A stretch of 8,183 bases of DNA. Origin: JBFFXF01 sp041569895 (GTDB lineage Bacteria; Planctomycetota; UBA8108; JACQVS01). The position numbers and the translations under genes are program-made. Below the pieces are notes generated by a model that saw only the letters and a list, made by a program, of their open reading frames with translations, did no database searches and had not been told where the DNA came from. Location of the stretch: contig JBFFXF010000313.1 in NCBI GenBank assembly GCA_041569895.1, positions 1-8,183 on the forward strand, read 5' to 3'. Below are positions 5,826 to 8,183 of the stretch, in pieces (positions within the stretch are counted from its first letter, which is position 1; each line of letters opens with the position of its first letter).

Positions 5826-6185
5826 ACGAGCGCGCGAATGACGTACCGCCCGCGCCCGCGACCAAGGGAGGCAGGATGGGCGTGGGCCCGGATTTCTCCC
5901 AGCTCGGCTACTGCGGCTTGCAACTGCTCGCGATGCCGGCGTCAAGCTCAATCGGCCGATCCTCACGTGGCTTTGGCCACGCTCCGGTCGGCCTCAATCG
6001 CTTTCCTTGGCCTCACGAGCATTTGCCGCGCCTCGCTACGCCGTTCTGGAAGAAACCCGGGCTGGGGGAGCGCGAGGGGGGCGGCGAGCGCCCCCTCGCC
6101 TCGGAGGGGGAGGTGTTCGTCGAGGAAGAGGTTGCCGGATGTCGCGACGGCGTGGGCGTACCGGTCCGGGTCCCGAACCGTGGGT
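5826..6185. other. Gene-free region between the convergent HNH and hpnR genes
   Basis: No supported gene. A frame from an ATG at 5876, with GGGAGG 4 bases upstream, stays open to 6388, but it runs antisense into hpnR and shows no motif, so I treat it as chance. A perfect hairpin, CGTGGC-tttg-GCCACG, occupies 5966-5981, and palindromic repeat copy B lies at 6072-6115. Either could help end the converging transcripts, but neither has a T-tract. The region is less coding-like than its neighbours and may be a dispersed intergenic sequence. Confidence 0.5.
6072..6115 (-). repeat. GC-rich palindromic repeat, copy B (inverted relative to copy A)
   Basis: GCGAGGGGG (6072-6080) and CCCCCTCGC (6091-6099) form a perfect 9-bp stem with a 10-base loop. 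Read on the minus strand from 6115, the sequence matches 4101-4147 at 38 of 42 aligned bases with one 5-base gap. The stem itself differs between copies (CTGAG against GCGAG), but each copy keeps its pairing, which suggests that the hairpin is under selection. It lies about 70-110 bases beyond the hpnR stop and about 250 beyond the HNH stop. Confidence 0.75.
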
Positions 6186-7733
6186 TCACCCCGCCTTGCC
6201 AATACGCGTCTGATCGACGAACTCCTCCGTCTCGTCGTCGATGGCCCGGTCGGTTCGGCCCGCGCCCTGGTGGATGTAGAGCGACTTCGGGTCGATCACC
6301 TGTTTCGGCTCCGGCGGGCCGCGCATCTCGTAGCGGACCGGGGCCGCGTGATCGGCGAGCTGGAGCTCCGGCGAGTACACGCTGTTGAACTTCCAGAGCA
6401 TCTTGATGAAGTTCGTCTGGCCGCGCAGCAGGTTGCGGATGGCGATCCTCGCCGTGTGCTTCAGCGTGCGCCAGCCGAGGTGCTTCATGTTGAGCACCTG
6501 CTGCGTCTTGACCAGCTCCTCGTAGAACTTCGCGAGCGGCATCTTCGTCGGCAGCACGACGTGCTGGATGTCGAAGAGGCGGTAGTCGCGCGAGGTCAGC
6601 CGCCGCGACTCCGTGTGCCAGGTCTCCGTGCCCGGGTACGGCGTGTTGATGCTGAGATTGACGATCTCCGGGATCTCCATGCACCAGCGGCGCACGACGT
6701 CGAAGCGCTGCTCGTCCCAGTCGGGGTCGGCGATGATGTTGATCGCCACCGCGATCCCGAGGCTGCGGGCGAACTCCAGCGCCTCGAAGTTCTGGCTCAG
6801 CGTGACGCGCTTGCGATACTTCTCGAGCCCCTCATCGTCGATCGCCTCGAGCCCGAGGAACATGTACTGCAGCCCGATCTCCTTCCAGAAGCGGAAGACG
6901 TCCTTGTTCCGCAGCAGGACGTCGCCGCGCGTCTCGAGGTAGTAATTCTTCTTGATTCCCTTCCGCGCCACCGCCTCGCCGATCTCCATCCCCTGCCTCG
7001 ACTGGATGAACGCCACGTCGTCGACGATGAAGACGCCTGGCTCGCGGATGCTCGCGAGGTCCTCGACCGCCCTGTCGACACTCACCGTGCGGTAGCTTCG
7101 CCCGTAGAAGGTCCACGCGCTGCAGAAGGAGCAGTCCCACGGGCACCCGCGCGTGAACTCGATCGAGGCGCACGGGTCGAGGCTGCCGATGAAGTAGCGA
7201 CGGCGGTTCCGCAGCAGATCGCGCGCAGGGCGCAGCTCGTCGAGGTCGCTGACGAACGCGGGCGGCGGGCCGCGGCCGTCGAGGGTGACCGCCCCGGGCA
7301 CCTGCGACACCGCATCGCGATCGTGCTCGACCGCCTCGAGCAACCGGACGATCGCCGCCTCTCCCTCGCCGCGCAGCACGCAATCGATCGCGCCCCCGGC
7401 GTGCTCGAGGATCTCCTCGGCGGTGAACGACGCACTGTGCCCGCCGACCAGGATGTACGTCCCGGGGCGCCGCTGTCGCGTATCGCGAGCGAGGTCGATG
7501 ATCTCGGGCACGTTCGCGAGGTAATTGCACGAGATGGCGACGACGTCCGGCTCCCAGCTCTCGAGAGCCTTCAGATAGTCGGCATACGGGGCGGCCTGGA
7601 GGTCGACGATCCGGGCCTCGTGCCCGGCCCGACGAGCGGCCCCCGCGACATGCTCGAGCCCGAGCGGCTCGAGACGAAGAAAGATCTTCGTGTACATGAG
7701 CGGACCGGGATGGACAGCGAGGAATCGCAGCAC
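6186..7733 (-). CDS. hpnR: Hopanoid C-3 methylase HpnR (B12-binding radical SAM)
   Basis: A 515-residue protein expected to transfer a methyl group to C-3 of the hopanoid A ring using S-adenosylmethionine, a 4Fe-4S cluster and cobalamin. Residues 1-130 are the B12-binding Rossmann domain (FLAVHPGPLMYTKIFLRLEPLGLE, VGGHSASFT, RGEGE); it lacks the classical DxHxxG, having VDLQ at 43-46. The radical SAM core starts at about 186, with the cluster motif C197-x3-C201-x2-C204 in FTRGCPWDCSFCSAWTFYGRSYR. Other conserved strings are FIVDDVAFIQ, YLETRGDVLLRNK, LGLEAIDDEGLEKYRKR, INIIADPDWD, INTPYPGTETWHTESRRLT and VKTQQVLNMKHLGW. Length and whole-protein pattern match HpnR from memory, including the C-terminal EFVDQTRIG. 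The start is GTG at 7733, fixed by GGGAGGG 8 bases upstream. No other hopanoid gene is in the window, so it appears to be a lone transcription unit. A related B12-radical SAM methylase is the main alternative. Confidence 0.88.
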   Translation of the reverse strand: MLRFLAVHPGPLMYTKIFLRLEPLGLEHVAGAARRAGHEARIVDLQAAPYADYLKALESWEPDVVAISCNYLANVPEIIDLARDTRQRRPGTYILVGGHSASFTAEEILEHAGGAIDCVLRGEGEAAIVRLLEAVEHDRDAVSQVPGAVTLDGRGPPPAFVSDLDELRPARDLLRNRRRYFIGSLDPCASIEFTRGCPWDCSFCSAWTFYGRSYRTVSVDRAVEDLASIREPGVFIVDDVAFIQSRQGMEIGEAVARKGIKKNYYLETRGDVLLRNKDVFRFWKEIGLQYMFLGLEAIDDEGLEKYRKRVTLSQNFEALEFARSLGIAVAINIIADPDWDEQRFDVVRRWCMEIPEIVNLSINTPYPGTETWHTESRRLTSRDYRLFDIQHVVLPTKMPLAKFYEELVKTQQVLNMKHLGWRTLKHTARIAIRNLLRGQTNFIKMLWKFNSVYSPELQLADHAAPVRYEMRGPPEPKQVIDPKSLYIHQGAGRTDRAIDDETEEFVDQTRIGKAG

Positions 7734-7741
7734 GGCGTCAA

Positions 7742-7748
7742 CCCTCCC
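7742..7748 (-). promoter_or_regulatory. Ribosome binding site GGGAGGG of hpnR, supports GTG start
   Basis: On the minus strand GGGAGGG is followed by 8 bases and then GTG at 7733. No ATG is better placed: the next internal ATG in frame encodes M13, inside the conserved LMYTK motif. The GTG start is therefore well supported. Confidence 0.75.
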
Positions 7749-7817
7749 AACGTGCAGGTACGGATGGCGGCGAGGCCGATCTCCCCCGTCAGCAGGCCTC
7801 CAGCCTCGGAGAGAGGC

Positions 7818-7826
7818 ATGCTAACA
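7818..7826 (-). promoter_or_regulatory. Putative extended -10 promoter (TGTTAGCAT) of hpnR
   Basis: On the minus strand TGT precedes TAGCAT, an extended -10 form; no clear -35 is seen 17 bases upstream (TCGCAA). The start point would be near 7811, giving a leader of about 78 bases before the GTG at 7733. No riboswitch-like fold, such as a cobalamin box, is recognisable in that leader. TAGCAT is also the hexamer proposed for the HEAT gene. Confidence 0.35.
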
Positions 7827-7915
7827 GAGGACACTCATTCTTGCGAGGGTGGAAAGGCGGCCCCGTCCGATGGCGGGCATGGGTGCTCGCGAGGCCTGCT
7901 GGCACCGTCGCGGCG

Positions 7916-8101
7916 TTATCGGAACTCGGCGGGCGTGAGGTCGTTCCCCTCCACGGTCGACGCGGGGAGGCGCCGCAGCCTGAACGTCTCCCGCGGGCCC
8001 GCGAGGTTGCCGTCGACGATCAGTGTGTCCTCGCCGTCGAATCGGAACGGACTCCCGCTTCCACCCGGCGCTGGCTCGCGGGTACCATGGGCTCGCGGCA
8101 T
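7916..8101 (-). pseudogene. Possible 3' remnant of a beta-rich protein gene (61 codons)
   Basis: The frame from ATG at 8101 to TAA at 7916 reads as natural protein over its last 45 or so residues (SPFRFDGEDTLIVDGN, LAGPRETFRLRRLPAS, VEGNDLTPAEFR), with codons strongly G/C-ended as in the other genes. The strand pattern resembles the C-terminal end of a small secreted or lipoprotein beta-barrel/sandwich, but I recognise no family. The first 15 residues (Pro/Gly/Arg-rich) look non-coding, no ribosome binding site is visible, and the frame closes upstream at 8180-8182 without another start. It may be the decayed end of a longer gene, a very small gene, or chance. Confidence 0.3.
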
Positions 8102-8148
8102 GCGAGGCGTGGACCGCGGCGTGCGTCTGGTGCTTTCCGGAGGCTCCG

Positions 8149-8183
8149 ATGGCGGACGAGAGCGAACACCGAGTACCCGTCAA
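8149..8183 (+). CDS. Likely start of a new gene running off the right edge
   Basis: ATG at 8149 begins MADESEHRVPV and stays open to the window end. GGAGG at 8139-8143 lies 5 bases upstream, a well-spaced Shine-Dalgarno sequence. Only 11 complete codons are present, so no product can be named. The charged, helix-friendly N-terminus is typical of a cytoplasmic protein. The opposite strand is also open here, so the call rests on the ribosome binding site. Confidence 0.4.
   Translation, partial: MADESEHRVPV

Noticed and set aside
5876..6388. A plus-strand frame with GGGAGG ahead of its ATG
   Set aside because: It runs through repeat copy B and antisense into hpnR, has low-complexity Gly/Arg/Pro composition and shows no family motif; the spacing of 4 bases is short.
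1..8183. CRISPR array, tRNA, rRNA, transposase or phage genes
   Set aside because: No regularly spaced repeats of 24-40 bases, no recognisable tRNA arms or rRNA segments, and no transposase, integrase or phage structural motif in any frame I read.

Overview
The window is a GC-rich bacterial chromosome segment with strong G/C preference at third codon positions, which leaves long open frames on the antisense strands. The gene set is a YtcJ-like amidohydrolase, a cyanobacterial/organellar-type RNB exonuclease, a HEAT-repeat protein, a repeat-flanked HNH endonuclease and a hopanoid C-3 methylase. This suits a hopanoid-making environmental bacterium. A former Deltaproteobacteria lineage (Myxococcota or Binatia-like) or an Acidobacteriota-like lineage is my guess; no marker gene here settles it.

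Layout, left to right. The 3' end of an amidohydrolase gene (+, 1-159) runs into a small array of 9-bp repeats (140-197). Convergent to it is an RNase II/R-family gene (-, 243-2240). That gene is divergent from a HEAT-repeat protein gene (+, 2344-4017). The short gap between the two carries two opposed promoter-like -10 elements that sit almost on the start codons, suggesting near-leaderless transcripts. A gene-free stretch of 363 bases follows. It holds a GC-rich palindromic repeat, a 9-bp-stem hairpin and an extended -10 promoter.

That promoter and a strong ribosome binding site lead into an HNH endonuclease gene (+, 4381 to about 5825), which is broken by the loss of one base at 5352-5354, exactly inside the zinc-binding/HNH domain. 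Past the break, the original frame continues to 5825 and carries the whole HNH core, a linker built on palindromic DNA repeats and a RuvA-domain-III-like tail. A second copy of the palindromic repeat, inverted, lies downstream at 6072-6115, so the HNH locus sits between inverted copies of one element.

Convergent to the HNH gene is hpnR (-, 6186-7733), a B12-binding radical SAM hopanoid C-3 methylase with a GTG start, a clear ribosome binding site and an upstream extended -10. The right edge holds a short possible gene remnant (-, 7916-8101) and the likely first codons of another gene (+, from 8149).

The genes do not form one pathway. Each appears to be its own transcription unit, mostly convergent or divergent with its neighbours. 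The most unusual part is the roughly 2-kb HNH module with its flanking and internal palindromes.
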